A stretch of DNA of 64,000 bases from Mesorhizobium sp. RMAD-H1 (GTDB lineage Bacteria > Pseudomonadota > Alphaproteobacteria > Rhizobiales > Rhizobiaceae): NCBI RefSeq assembly GCF_014191375.1, contig NZ_JACHWN010000007.1, forward strand, positions 1 through 64,000, in the 5' to 3' direction. This document shows positions 26,572 through 34,892 of the stretch, piece by piece. Each line of letters begins with the position of its first letter. The stretch's first letter is position 1. Below the pieces are notes generated by a model. The model searched no databases. It was not told the DNA's origin and was given only the letters and a program-made list of their open reading frames with translations. The position numbers and the translations under genes are program-made.

Positions 26572-26970
26572 TTAGTCGACGACATGAATGACGGTTCGGG
26601 TTGAAGGGTCGACGATCACCCGCTGATGATTGACAACAGCATAGGCATATTTCGGACTGTCAGGGATGGGCGTCACGGTGACAGCCTCGGGCAAGGGCTC
26701 TCCGACAACAATTTTTTGCTGAACGACGACGTCCTCGCTCGGAGCCGGCTGCTCTTCCACATAGGTGATCACTTTTTTCGGCGGGGGATCAAGAAGTGTC
26801 CCAGCGATCGCGCCTGCCACGCCACCAACGGCAGCACCGGCCGGGCCACCGACTATAGCGCCGGTCACTGCGCCGCCAGCCGCACCATTCACGGTACCTT
26901 CCCCGGCCGATGCGGCGGTTGAAAATACCCCCAGCGCCATTGCTGTCGTTACGATCAAGGTCCTGTTCAT
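26572..26970 (-). CDS. DUF1236 domain protein with glycine zipper
   Basis: 132 residues: signal peptide (MNRTLIVTTAMALGVFSTAA), a glycine-zipper hairpin (GAAGGAVTGAIVGGPAGAAV and GGVAGAIAGTLL, about 30-62) likely inserted in or along a membrane, and a C-terminal DUF1236 domain ending YAVVNHQRVIVDPSTRTVIH. The good SD (AGGAGG on the minus strand) fixes the start. The larger DUF1236 gene follows 104 bp downstream in the same direction. Confidence 0.8.
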   Translation of the reverse strand: MNRTLIVTTAMALGVFSTAASAGEGTVNGAAGGAVTGAIVGGPAGAAVGGVAGAIAGTLLDPPPKKVITYVEEQPAPSEDVVVQQKIVVGEPLPEAVTVTPIPDSPKYAYAVVNHQRVIVDPSTRTVIHVVD

Positions 26971-27485
26971 AGGAAACCTCCTTCCAGTTGCTGATCCAGG
27001 AAGACGGCGCTATGGCCGTCTTATGCTTCCTGGAGCCGGGTCGGGAACTTTTCCGCCCGAAGCCCGGCTGCGGTGATATTCCCGGCTATCGATCCGGGGT
27101 GCAGGCTTTGGTCCGCGCAAAATGCCGATCTGTGTCGAAGGGCGGACTGCAAAGCTCCGAGGCAAACGCCATCATGATTGCAGCGTTCCTATATTGGGCT
27201 TCGGTCCAGCCATGTGCTGGACTTTGGTTAGCCAGAGGTCGGACGAAAGTCTGAGTCTGACGCGGCGAAGGTCTGAAACTTGACAACGCAAGTCGCAGGA
27301 TTGTTGACATCTCAACCGGTGCCTGTTGATGTGGATGCCTGCAATCATATCTGAACAACAGTGCCGGATATCCGCCCTCCAGACACGCCAGCCCCTGCGC
27401 CGCAGTTCAGATGTTTGCGATGGCAAAGTCTGACAGCCATGGTCAGAGAGACGGCCTGCGGATAACTTCTCACAGGAGGCAGCTC
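26971..27485. other. Half-kilobase region without a recognisable gene
   Basis: It separates the divergent DUF1236 and glycine-rich protein genes. A 7-bp inverted repeat GTCCAGC/GCTGGAC (27204-27222) and a GGGAACTTTT motif near 27046, lacking a matching -10, are the only structures noticed. A regulatory region or an unseen small RNA could lie here. Confidence 0.4.
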
Positions 27486-27947
27486 ATGTTTTCGGAGAGA
27501 AAGTTTGCCCTGATCCTTTATGGCGGTATCGCAACGATGGCGCTCGTCGCGACGCCATATGAAATCGTCAGCGGAGAGCAGTTCCTGAAACTGCATTTAC
27601 ACACAGCACTGGCAAAGGATGGAAATAACGGCGGCGGCCGCGGGGCCGGAAATGCTGGCGGCAACGGTGGCCGAGGCCAAGGCAACGCCGGTGACAACGG
27701 CAACGGCGATGGCAGAGGCCAAGGCAACGCGAACAGCGCTGAGGGGGCCTCAAAGGAGGGGCTGACCGGCCGGGATAACAACGGAAGCGTCGAATCCAAG
27801 GGATCCCTTGAAGTCCGTCATCCCGACGGCATGAGCGAAAAAATCCAAAACGGACGCTATGTGATGAAGGATGCAAGGGGCCGGACCATCATCAACCGCA
27901 GCGCCAATTCGTCGGACAGGTCCAGATTACGCTCGTTTATTCACTGA
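27486..27947 (+). CDS. Secreted glycine/asparagine-rich protein of unknown function
   Basis: 153 residues. An N-terminal hydrophobic signal/anchor (MFSERKFALILYGGIATMAL) precedes a Gly-Asn-rich repeat region (about 43-80; GRGAGNAGGNGGRGQGN and DGRGQGNANS). A small C-terminal domain follows, with SLEVRHPDGMSEKIQNGRYV and DARGRTIINR, which looks like a two-strand beta unit. SD CAGGAGG fixes ATG 27486. The last 21 bp overlap tail-to-tail with the response-regulator gene. Function not known; similar small proteins occur next to stress and envelope genes in Hyphomicrobiales. Confidence 0.75.
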   Translation: MFSERKFALILYGGIATMALVATPYEIVSGEQFLKLHLHTALAKDGNNGGGRGAGNAGGNGGRGQGNAGDNGNGDGRGQGNANSAEGASKEGLTGRDNNGSVESKGSLEVRHPDGMSEKIQNGRYVMKDARGRTIINRSANSSDRSRLRSFIH

Positions 27948-28595
27948 GATTTCAGGCTGCTGACGTCGTGCTAGCGTCATCGCGGCCTCTGTCCGGTTTT
28001 TGACCCCAAGCTTTGCAAAGATGCGCGTCAAATGATGTTTGATGGTCTTTTCATGAAGATCGAGTTCGATGGCAATATGTTTGTTGCTCAATCCAGCGGC
28101 GACCAGGTCCAGGATTTCGCGCTCGCGAGCAGTGAGTTTGGCAAGAGGATCGGCGTCAGTCGGAGCGCCGGACGACGCGGTCAAGTCGGAAAACAACCGT
28201 GCCGACAGTGACGGAGAAACATAGGTTTCCCCTGAGGCAACTGCACGTACGATCTCAGCCAGCGCCCGCGAACCGACACCTTTGAGGACATATCCCTTCG
28301 CCCCGCTCTTCAACGCCCTTACAATGTCGTTGACCGCTTCTGAAACGGTCAGCATGATGATCTTCTGATCCGGAACACACTGCAAAATCGGCAAAATCGC
28401 CTGTAAACCTCCACCGGGCATAGAAATGTCCATCAGCAAAATGTCGGGCCGCTGCTCCTGTGAGATTCGGATTGCATCCTCCCGCGTGCTTCCCTCCGCG
28501 ACGATCTCGAAACCAACCTCGGCGAGACTGCGCGCTACACCCTCCCTGAACAGCGGGTGATCGTCTATCACCGCTATCCGTATTCCCGACATCAT
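27927..28595 (-). CDS. NarL/FixJ family response regulator
   Basis: A 222-residue two-component regulator. The receiver domain (1-120) has VIDDHPLFREG, the phospho-acceptor Asp in ILLMDISMPGG (about 56), and the lysine in GAKGYVLKGV. The LuxR HTH (about 155-215) has LTAREREILDLVAAGLSNKH and EKTIKHHLTRIFAKLGVKNR. It overlaps the sensor kinase by ATGA (28592-28595) and converges with the glycine-rich protein gene, overlapping its end by 21 bp. Targets are unknown. Confidence 0.93.
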   Translation of the reverse strand: MMSGIRIAVIDDHPLFREGVARSLAEVGFEIVAEGSTREDAIRISQEQRPDILLMDISMPGGGLQAILPILQCVPDQKIIMLTVSEAVNDIVRALKSGAKGYVLKGVGSRALAEIVRAVASGETYVSPSLSARLFSDLTASSGAPTDADPLAKLTAREREILDLVAAGLSNKHIAIELDLHEKTIKHHLTRIFAKLGVKNRTEAAMTLARRQQPEISVNKRA

Positions 28596-30001
28596 GCCGG
28601 CTCCATCTCATCGACTTCCAGCGACATGGTGACCTTGGTCCCATCTTGCGAGGATTCGATGATGAACCGGCCACCGAGACTTTCAACACGTTCTCTCAGA
28701 CCCGCGAGCCCAAGACCATCAGGCCGGACAGAAGCCGGGTCGAAACCCGGACCGCGATCCGCGACCTCAATAATTATATGTCCGTTTTGGCTGGTTTGCG
28801 TTACCCGCTGTCCGATACCTCCGGCGTGACGGTAACTATTGTTCAGGGCCTCCTGGACAAAACGGTAGATGCAGATTCTGGCGGACGCGGAAAGCTGCGG
28901 GGAGGCACCCGAGGTAAACAGATCGACGGTGGTCCCGGTATGGTGCTGGTGAGCGTGGACCGCCATTCGGAGGATTTCCGGCAACGCAGCTGTTTCGATA
29001 TGCGGCAATATCATGCCTTTGCAAATTCTGCGGATCTCACGCATCGCCTCGTCCAGGTTTTCTTTGATGGTGACGATCTCGTGCTCACGTGCCGGACCGG
29101 AGTTGGCCGGGTCAGTCAACGCTGCCCCATCCAGGCGCAATGACGCCAGCGCTATCAGTTGGGCAGGCCCGTCATGCAGATCGGCGCCAATTCGCCTGAG
29201 ATAGCTTTCATTGAGCGCTGCGGCGCGTTTCGATGCCCGTTGGACGCGCGTATGCAACGCTCTGTTCTGCTCAAGCAGGGTAGAAAGTTCTTCGACACGC
29301 TGTCGCAGCACCTGACGTTGGCTGTCGATTGTTTGACTGCCCCGATACACAATCACTGATAAAGCAAGAAAGAAGGCCAGCGTGAATAGCGCCACCGCCA
29401 GCCAGCTATGCAGCCGTGCCTGGTCCAGGCTTTGCTGGAATTGGTCGGCAATTTCGGAAAATTCCGACACCGCCACGACCTTCCCCGACCATGGTTGGAG
29501 TATCGGGTTATAGATATCCAGGAGAGGTTTTCCGCTTGCCTGCTCAGTGATACGTCCAACATCATCGCCGATTCCGTGGAATTCGGCTGTCATTCTTCCG
29601 GCCAACGCAGCTTGCAGATTTTCGTTGGGATGAAACCTTTTGCCGACGAGACTTTTGTCGCTGGAATAAAGAATGGTCCCGTCGCGTCGCCAGAGCTTGA
29701 ATGACACAAGCCGATCGCCCAAGGCGCCCTGACCCAACGTCTCGTCCAATGCTCGGGTTGCGGTGTCGCCCAGCATTTCGTTTGTTTGCATGTCGGGAAG
29801 CAGAGGGGCAATCACGCTGTCGACGTATAGCGCGGTCGTCGCAGCTGAATTCCGGGTAACGGCAGCTTCAATCAGATTCGTCACGAAACTTCCCACGAGG
29901 ATCATCGCAGCAAATGAAACAAGCCCTCCGGTCAGCAGAAACTGCTTTGCCAAGGATTGCGAATTCCAGCGGTCGGCAAATTCATGAAACTTCATGAACA
30001 T
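28592..30001 (-). CDS. NarL-type sensor histidine kinase (HisKA_3)
   Basis: About 469 residues: TM1 (about 21-43), a periplasmic sensor (about 45-195; ALYVDSVIAPLLPD, GTILYSSDKSLVGKRF, like a Cache-type domain), TM2 (about 200-220), a coiled coil, then HisKA_3 with the phospho-His in RRIGADLHDGPAQLIAL (about 276). The HATPase has N-box FVQEALNNSYRHAG, G1 EVADRGPGFDP and G2 GLGLAGLRERV. Start uncertain: ATG 30001 is favoured, but in-frame ATGs lie at 30067 and 30151. The ligand is unknown; a LHDGPAQ box is typical of NarX/DegS relatives. Confidence 0.88.
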   Translation of the reverse strand: MFMKFHEFADRWNSQSLAKQFLLTGGLVSFAAMILVGSFVTNLIEAAVTRNSAATTALYVDSVIAPLLPDMQTNEMLGDTATRALDETLGQGALGDRLVSFKLWRRDGTILYSSDKSLVGKRFHPNENLQAALAGRMTAEFHGIGDDVGRITEQASGKPLLDIYNPILQPWSGKVVAVSEFSEIADQFQQSLDQARLHSWLAVALFTLAFFLALSVIVYRGSQTIDSQRQVLRQRVEELSTLLEQNRALHTRVQRASKRAAALNESYLRRIGADLHDGPAQLIALASLRLDGAALTDPANSGPAREHEIVTIKENLDEAMREIRRICKGMILPHIETAALPEILRMAVHAHQHHTGTTVDLFTSGASPQLSASARICIYRFVQEALNNSYRHAGGIGQRVTQTSQNGHIIIEVADRGPGFDPASVRPDGLGLAGLRERVESLGGRFIIESSQDGTKVTMSLEVDEMEPA

Positions 30002-30404
30002 CCCGCTGTCTCCGCCTGCCTGCTCATTCCTGACCAGCTCGTCAGCAACCGGGCTGTACTCTTGCATGCCCAACCGATCGCGCCAGTGCCTCACCAGCGC
30101 ATCACTGCGCCAAGAGCGGCGGCCATGCTGCCGATAGTGAGTTGATGGCATCCATAGCTTTCTCCATGTGATCGGGATAACCTGGAACGGACGGATGCTG
30201 CCTATGGTTCCGCAGGATCATCCGAGGTACCGGATGACTCAGCTTCAGGCTGTACAGCCGCAGGTGCCAAAAGTTCCGAGATCGATCACCTGTACAAAAA
30301 CCCTCTCCGGGACGGTTCGGCGAAAAATCGATCTCAAGGATTTGCGGGCGCTACGCTTGTGGCAACCGAAAGTGACATGCCGTGGCTATCGCTCGATTAA
30401 TAAC

Positions 30405-30432
30405 TTGACAATTGAATACAAGTTTTTATTCC
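30405..30432 (+). promoter_or_regulatory. Candidate housekeeping promoter upstream of the ECF sigma gene
   Basis: TTGACA (30405-30410) with a 16-bp spacer and TATTCC (30427-30432), inside an AT-rich stretch, 170 bp before the sigma factor start. Bases 30002-30599 otherwise hold no convincing gene. In iron-uptake systems a Fur or RirA site would be expected in this region; I cannot define one. Confidence 0.4.
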
Positions 30433-30599
30433 GTAGGCATATTTCGGGGCCAGCCATCGCAATACGGGTTCGCGTCAATCGTGGGTTTCAGCCGGTTCAA
30501 CGGAACGAGCATACGCAATCGCAATGGGTTGCATTCCATGCGGGCGTTTTCGGCTGCCGTTCACCCGGACCACCACGCGGCAATATCGGGACAGGCGAG

Positions 30600-31115
30600 A
30601 TGCCGGCAATCCTGAGCGACATCTTTCTGCTGAACAGAAGCGCGCTGGTCGGTACTGTTCTGCGGATCGTGCGTGACAGGCAAACGGCGGAAGATCTCAC
30701 CCAGGAAGCTTATCTCAGGGCATGCAAGGCGCTCGAGACGAGCAGGATCGACCACATCGAGGGTTTCCTCTACCAGACCGCCCGCAATCTGGCGCTCGAC
30801 CATCAACGTCGCCGCAAGGTGCGTGAGCGCTATGAGGAGATCGGCGCCGGCGGATATGAGATCGAGAGCGTGGCGTTCGACGCGCCCTCCGCCGAGGAAG
30901 CGATGATCGAGCAGGAACGGCTGCGCCTGTTCGGCGAAGCCCTGCGCGCCCTGCCGGAAAGGGCGCGCCATGCCTGGGCGCTTGCGCAACTCGAAGGATG
31001 GACTTATGCGCGGATCGCCGAGCATCTCGGCGTTTCGCGCAATACGGTTTATAACGACATCAAACTTGTCATGGGACACTGCCACGACGTGCTCGCCCGC
31101 CTGGATCGAAGCTGA
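30600..31115 (+). CDS. ECF sigma factor, FecI-like
   Basis: 171 residues. Region 2 (about 10-75: ALVGTVLRIVRDRQTAEDLT, YLRACKAL, FLYQTARNLALDHQRR) and region 4 (about 110-165: ALRALPERARHAWALAQLEG, YARIAEHLGVSRNTVYNDI) match iron-starvation sigma factors of the FecI group. It would direct transcription of the TonB receptor after a signal from the receptor through FecR. ATG 30600 is chosen because region 2 begins there; longer frames upstream have no family similarity. fecR follows 165 bp later. Confidence 0.9.
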   Translation: MPAILSDIFLLNRSALVGTVLRIVRDRQTAEDLTQEAYLRACKALETSRIDHIEGFLYQTARNLALDHQRRRKVRERYEEIGAGGYEIESVAFDAPSAEEAMIEQERLRLFGEALRALPERARHAWALAQLEGWTYARIAEHLGVSRNTVYNDIKLVMGHCHDVLARLDRS

Positions 31116-31215
31116 TGCCTGTTTGCGATACCGGGCCGACTATCGCGCCCTGTCCTCAAGCAATATATGGCCCCTCCGGAAAGGCTGCGTCGGCGGCCGC
31201 AGGGGAGATTTTGTG

Positions 31216-31281
31216 ATGGCGGCGCTCGTCAAACGTCTCATTGGCAAGAGCGTCCGAAGCAACGACCGGCGGATGGCCTGA
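31216..31281 (+). CDS. 21-residue leader ORF coupled to fecR
   Basis: ATG 31216 has an SD AGGGGAG 8 nt upstream (31201-31207) and encodes a short basic peptide (MAALVKRLIGKSVRSNDRRM, then A). Its stop TGA overlaps the fecR start as TGATG (31279-31283). fecR itself has no clear SD, so its translation probably depends on ribosomes ending this ORF. Whether the peptide has its own function is unknown. The alternative is that the frame is chance and the SD serves an unrecognised start. Confidence 0.45.
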   Translation: MAALVKRLIGKSVRSNDRRMA

Positions 31282-32300
31282 TGGGACACAAGCAAGCAGG
31301 GGATTCCAGACCTGGCGAAACGTACCAGCATCCCGATCCGGTGACGGATGAGGCGTTGGACTGGTTCATGCGCCTGCGGGAGGAGAATGACCCCGACACG
31401 ATGGCCGAGTTCGAGCGCTGGAGGAAGGACGACCCACAAAGGGTCGCAGCCTTCGCCCGGCTTTCCCGCCTGCACGCCATGCCGTCGCTGCGCAAGGCGA
31501 CCGAGAAGGATGCGGAGCGGTTGGGCGTGGGAGCCACAGCACCGGTGGTTGTCGCCATGCCGCCACGGATGAGGGCTGCGCGGCGATGGGTTTCGGCCCT
31601 GTCAGCGATAGCCGCCATGCTGCTGGTGGCCGTGGGCTGGCAGCAATATCCGGCGCTGATGCTGCACTGGCGCTCCGACTATATGACCGCGACCGGCGAA
31701 CACCTGACGGTCCCGCTTCCCGATGGTTCCGCCGTCACCCTGAACACCGCCTCCGCCATCGCCATCGATTTCGCCGGTGGCCGCCGCCGTGTCTCTCTTC
31801 TGGAAGGCGAAGCCTATTTCGATGTCCGCCACGACGCGGCGCATCCCTTTGTCGTGGCGGGGCATTTCTCCGAAGTCGAAGTCAAGGGCACCGCGTTCGG
31901 CGTCCGCACCGACGAGCAGGAAGACCTGGTGGTTCTGGAGCGCGGCCGCGTCGAGGTGCGCCGGACGGCGAACAAGGCCGATCTCGCCATGCTGGAACCC
32001 CGCCAGATGATTGTCGCCACCGCTTCCGGCCTTTCGCCGGTCCATAACGCCGATCCGATGCGGTCTCTCGCCTGGCGCGACGGCCGCATCGTTTTTCATG
32101 ACAGGCCGTTCCGCAGGGCGCTCGCCGACCTCGAGCGCTATTACGACGGCACTGTCGTCGTGATGACGGGTCAGGCCGGCAAGCGGATGGTGAGCGGCAA
32201 TTATCGCATCGACGATCCGGAAGCCGCGATCCGGACCCTCGCCACCTCCGCGGGCCTTGCCGTGACCCGCCTCCCGGGCGGCATCCTAATCCTGCGATAA
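31281..32300 (+). CDS. FecR family anti-sigma/sigma regulator
   Basis: 339 residues: N-terminal DUF4880 cytoplasmic anti-sigma part (about 20-65: DEALDWFMRLREENDPDTMA, EFERWRKDDPQRVAAFARL), one TM (about 98-115: WVSALSAIAAMLLVAVGW), then the periplasmic FecR domain (about 130-225: LTVPLPDGSAVTLNTAS, VSLLEGEAYFDVRHDAAHPF) and a C-terminal STN-like domain (LADLERYYDGTVVVM). It relays ligand occupancy of the receptor's STN domain to the FecI-like factor. Start is TGATG-coupled to a 21-residue ORF. Confidence 0.9.
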   Translation: MGHKQAGDSRPGETYQHPDPVTDEALDWFMRLREENDPDTMAEFERWRKDDPQRVAAFARLSRLHAMPSLRKATEKDAERLGVGATAPVVVAMPPRMRAARRWVSALSAIAAMLLVAVGWQQYPALMLHWRSDYMTATGEHLTVPLPDGSAVTLNTASAIAIDFAGGRRRVSLLEGEAYFDVRHDAAHPFVVAGHFSEVEVKGTAFGVRTDEQEDLVVLERGRVEVRRTANKADLAMLEPRQMIVATASGLSPVHNADPMRSLAWRDGRIVFHDRPFRRALADLERYYDGTVVVMTGQAGKRMVSGNYRIDDPEAAIRTLATSAGLAVTRLPGGILILR

Positions 32301-32410
32301 ATATTCAATTTTTTTGTGACGGCCCCTACCCCGCATCGTCATTGCTGTCGAGGGTGGAGTTCTCGCGCGGTGCGATGGCGACCCTTTATGCGGAAGTGGG
32401 GACTGGTCGC

Positions 32411-34888
32411 ATGGCAGGGTTGGATAAGGGGCGTGGTGCGAGAGCTGCGGCGGCGCGCGGAAGGATCGTGACAAGACTGGTGCAGGCGCTTCTTGGCTGC
32501 GCCGCGCTCATGGCAACTCCTGTTGCCATGGCCCAGACGCCGGAACGGGCGAGCGCCAGCCGCTCCCTGCCCTTCTCTATCCCTGCGCAACCGCTCGCAC
32601 CAGCCATCGACGCCTTCACCCGCGTAACTGGATGGCAGGTCGGCTATTCGTCGGATTTGTCGCGCTCGACCCGAACGAAGGCAGTGGCCGGCACAATGCC
32701 GCCAAGCCAGGCCCTTCAGGCGATGCTCGCCGGAACCGGCATACATATCCGCATCACCGGATCCGCGAGCGCCGCCCTAGTGGAAGGCCCGACCGCGAGC
32801 GTGGAAGCAGCCGATAACGACTCGATCATGCTCGCCCCCATCACCATCGAGGGAGCGCAGACCCAGTTCGGTTCGACCGATGGCTATATCGCCACGGGCG
32901 CACAGACGGCTACCAAGACGGGGACGCCGCTGATCGAAACGCCGCAATCCGTCTCCGTCGTTACGCGCAAGCAGATCGAAGACCAGAATTCCAAGACGGT
33001 TTCCGAGGCGCTGCGTTATACGCCGGGCGTCGCCGCCGAAACGCGCACGGGGCGGTACGATTATCCCAATATCCGCGGCTTCGGTTCGCCCGGCGGCTCG
33101 GAGGCGAACTGGGTCGGGCTGATGGACGGGCTGCGCATGCCGCGCGGCGTCTATTACATCGCGCCATCGATCGACCCCTATATGCTCGAGCGGGTGGAAG
33201 TCCTGAAAGGTCCCTCATCGATCCTTTACGGCGCCGTCAATCCGGGAGGCGTCGTCAACCTCTGGAGCAAGCGGCCGTTGAGCGAACCGCTGCGCGAGGT
33301 CGAAATCCAGTACGGCACGTTCGAGCGCAAGCAGGTGGGCCTCGACTTCAGCGGGCCGCTCAACAAGGACGAGACGCTGCTCTACCGTCTCACCGTTCTC
33401 GGGCGCGATGCCGACGCTCAGGTCGATTTTGCCGAAGACCGCCGGTTCTCGATTTCTCCCGCGCTGACCTGGCAGCCTGACGCCGATACGAAGCTGACCA
33501 TCCTCGCCAGTGTCCAGCGCGACCCGAGCGCCGGCAATTTCAACTATCTTCCCTATGTCGGCACGGTCGTCGATGCGCCATGGGGAAAGCTGCCTCGCCA
33601 TTTCACGGAGGCCGATCCCAATTTTGACGAGTCGAAGCGCGAGCAATACGCGCTGGGCTACGAGTTCGAACATCGCTTCAACGATGTCTGGACGATGCGG
33701 CAGAACCTGCGCTTCATGCATGCCGACTACCACTACAAGTCGGTTTTCCAGAACGGCTGGCTGACGCCGACCGAACTTTCCAGACAGTCGATTGAATCGA
33801 TCGAGTCCTTCGACGGATTTGCCGTGGACAATCAGGCGCAGGCCGAATTTACGACCGGAGAAATCGAGCATACCGCACTGTTCGGCGTGGATTACCGCTA
33901 CAACAGTGCCCATGTGAAGATGGGATACGGTGCCGTCGACCCGCTGGACGTGCTCAACCCCGTCTACTTCCAGGATATCGTCCCGCCGAGCCTCGACTAT
34001 GCCACCGACCAGAAGCTCAGCCAGGTCGGCGTCTATCTGCAGGACCAGATGAAATGGGGCAGGCTGTCGCTGCTGACAGGCATTCGCGGCGACTGGGTCG
34101 ATGCCGAAACGCATAACAATTACGCGCCGGAACATGTCCCGCAGTCGGACAACGCATTCTCGTGGCGCGCCGCGCTCATCTACAATTTCGACAACGGCCT
34201 CGCCCCCTATGCGAGCTACTCGACCTCGTTCGATCCGGTGCTGGGCACGGACTGGTTCGGAAATCCGTTCAAGCCGACCGAGGGCGAGCAATACGAAATC
34301 GGCATCAAGTTCCAGCCGGATGGGTGGAGAAGCTTCTTTACGGCATCTCTCTTCGACATCACGCAGCAGAACGTCAAGACCGCCGATCCCGAACCGTCGC
34401 ATCCCTTTGCCTCCGTCCAGACCGGCGAGGTACGGTCGCGCGGCGTCGAACTGGAGGCCCATCTAAATCTTACCGACCGTTTCGGCCTGATCGGCTCCTA
34501 TTCCTATGTCGATATCGAAAACACCAAGGATACCAATTATCAGGGCAAGCGGCCCTATGGCGTGCCGAGCCATCTTGCCTCTCTGTGGGCGAATTACGAA
34601 TTCGACCATGGCCCGCTGGATGGCCTGAGCGTTGGCGGCGGTGTGCGCTATGTGGGGTCATCCTACGGCGACGCCGGCAATTCGCTTGATGTTCCGGCCT
34701 ACACGCTGGTCGATGCGGCCTTGCGCTATGATTTCGGCAAGGTGAACCCGGACATGAAGGGGCTGCAACTGTCGCTCAACGCGATCAATCTCTTCGACAG
34801 GAAATATGTTTCATCCTGCTGGAACGGGAATTCCTGCTTCTATGGCAACGGGCGCACCATAACGGGTACGCTCAAATATCAGTGGTAG
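32411..34888 (+). CDS. TonB-dependent siderophore receptor with STN signalling domain
   Basis: About 825 residues: signal peptide to about residue 42 (VAMAQTP), STN domain (about 50-120; LPFSIPAQPLAPAIDAFTRV, GTGIHIRI), plug (about 165-300; ETPQSVSVVTRKQIEDQN, LRYTPGVAAETR, VEVLKGPSSILYGAVNPGG) and 22-strand barrel to a terminal YQW. Two cysteines near the end (SSCWNGNSCFYG) are usual in FhuE/FoxA/FpvA-type ferric-siderophore receptors. Start: ATG 32411 has GGGGA 8 nt upstream; ATG 32342 or 32375 are alternatives. The FecI-FecR genes before it make this a signalling receptor; the siderophore is unknown. Confidence 0.92.
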   Translation: MAGLDKGRGARAAAARGRIVTRLVQALLGCAALMATPVAMAQTPERASASRSLPFSIPAQPLAPAIDAFTRVTGWQVGYSSDLSRSTRTKAVAGTMPPSQALQAMLAGTGIHIRITGSASAALVEGPTASVEAADNDSIMLAPITIEGAQTQFGSTDGYIATGAQTATKTGTPLIETPQSVSVVTRKQIEDQNSKTVSEALRYTPGVAAETRTGRYDYPNIRGFGSPGGSEANWVGLMDGLRMPRGVYYIAPSIDPYMLERVEVLKGPSSILYGAVNPGGVVNLWSKRPLSEPLREVEIQYGTFERKQVGLDFSGPLNKDETLLYRLTVLGRDADAQVDFAEDRRFSISPALTWQPDADTKLTILASVQRDPSAGNFNYLPYVGTVVDAPWGKLPRHFTEADPNFDESKREQYALGYEFEHRFNDVWTMRQNLRFMHADYHYKSVFQNGWLTPTELSRQSIESIESFDGFAVDNQAQAEFTTGEIEHTALFGVDYRYNSAHVKMGYGAVDPLDVLNPVYFQDIVPPSLDYATDQKLSQVGVYLQDQMKWGRLSLLTGIRGDWVDAETHNNYAPEHVPQSDNAFSWRAALIYNFDNGLAPYASYSTSFDPVLGTDWFGNPFKPTEGEQYEIGIKFQPDGWRSFFTASLFDITQQNVKTADPEPSHPFASVQTGEVRSRGVELEAHLNLTDRFGLIGSYSYVDIENTKDTNYQGKRPYGVPSHLASLWANYEFDHGPLDGLSVGGGVRYVGSSYGDAGNSLDVPAYTLVDAALRYDFGKVNPDMKGLQLSLNAINLFDRKYVSSCWNGNSCFYGNGRTITGTLKYQW

Positions 34889-34892
34889 TGCC

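Noticed and set aside
27045..27075. GGGAACTTTT as a possible EcfG promoter near the DUF1236 genes
   Set aside because: It points away from those genes and lacks the -10 motif.
33215..34462. 415-residue minus-strand open frame
   Set aside because: Antisense to the TonB receptor barrel; no recognisable motifs.
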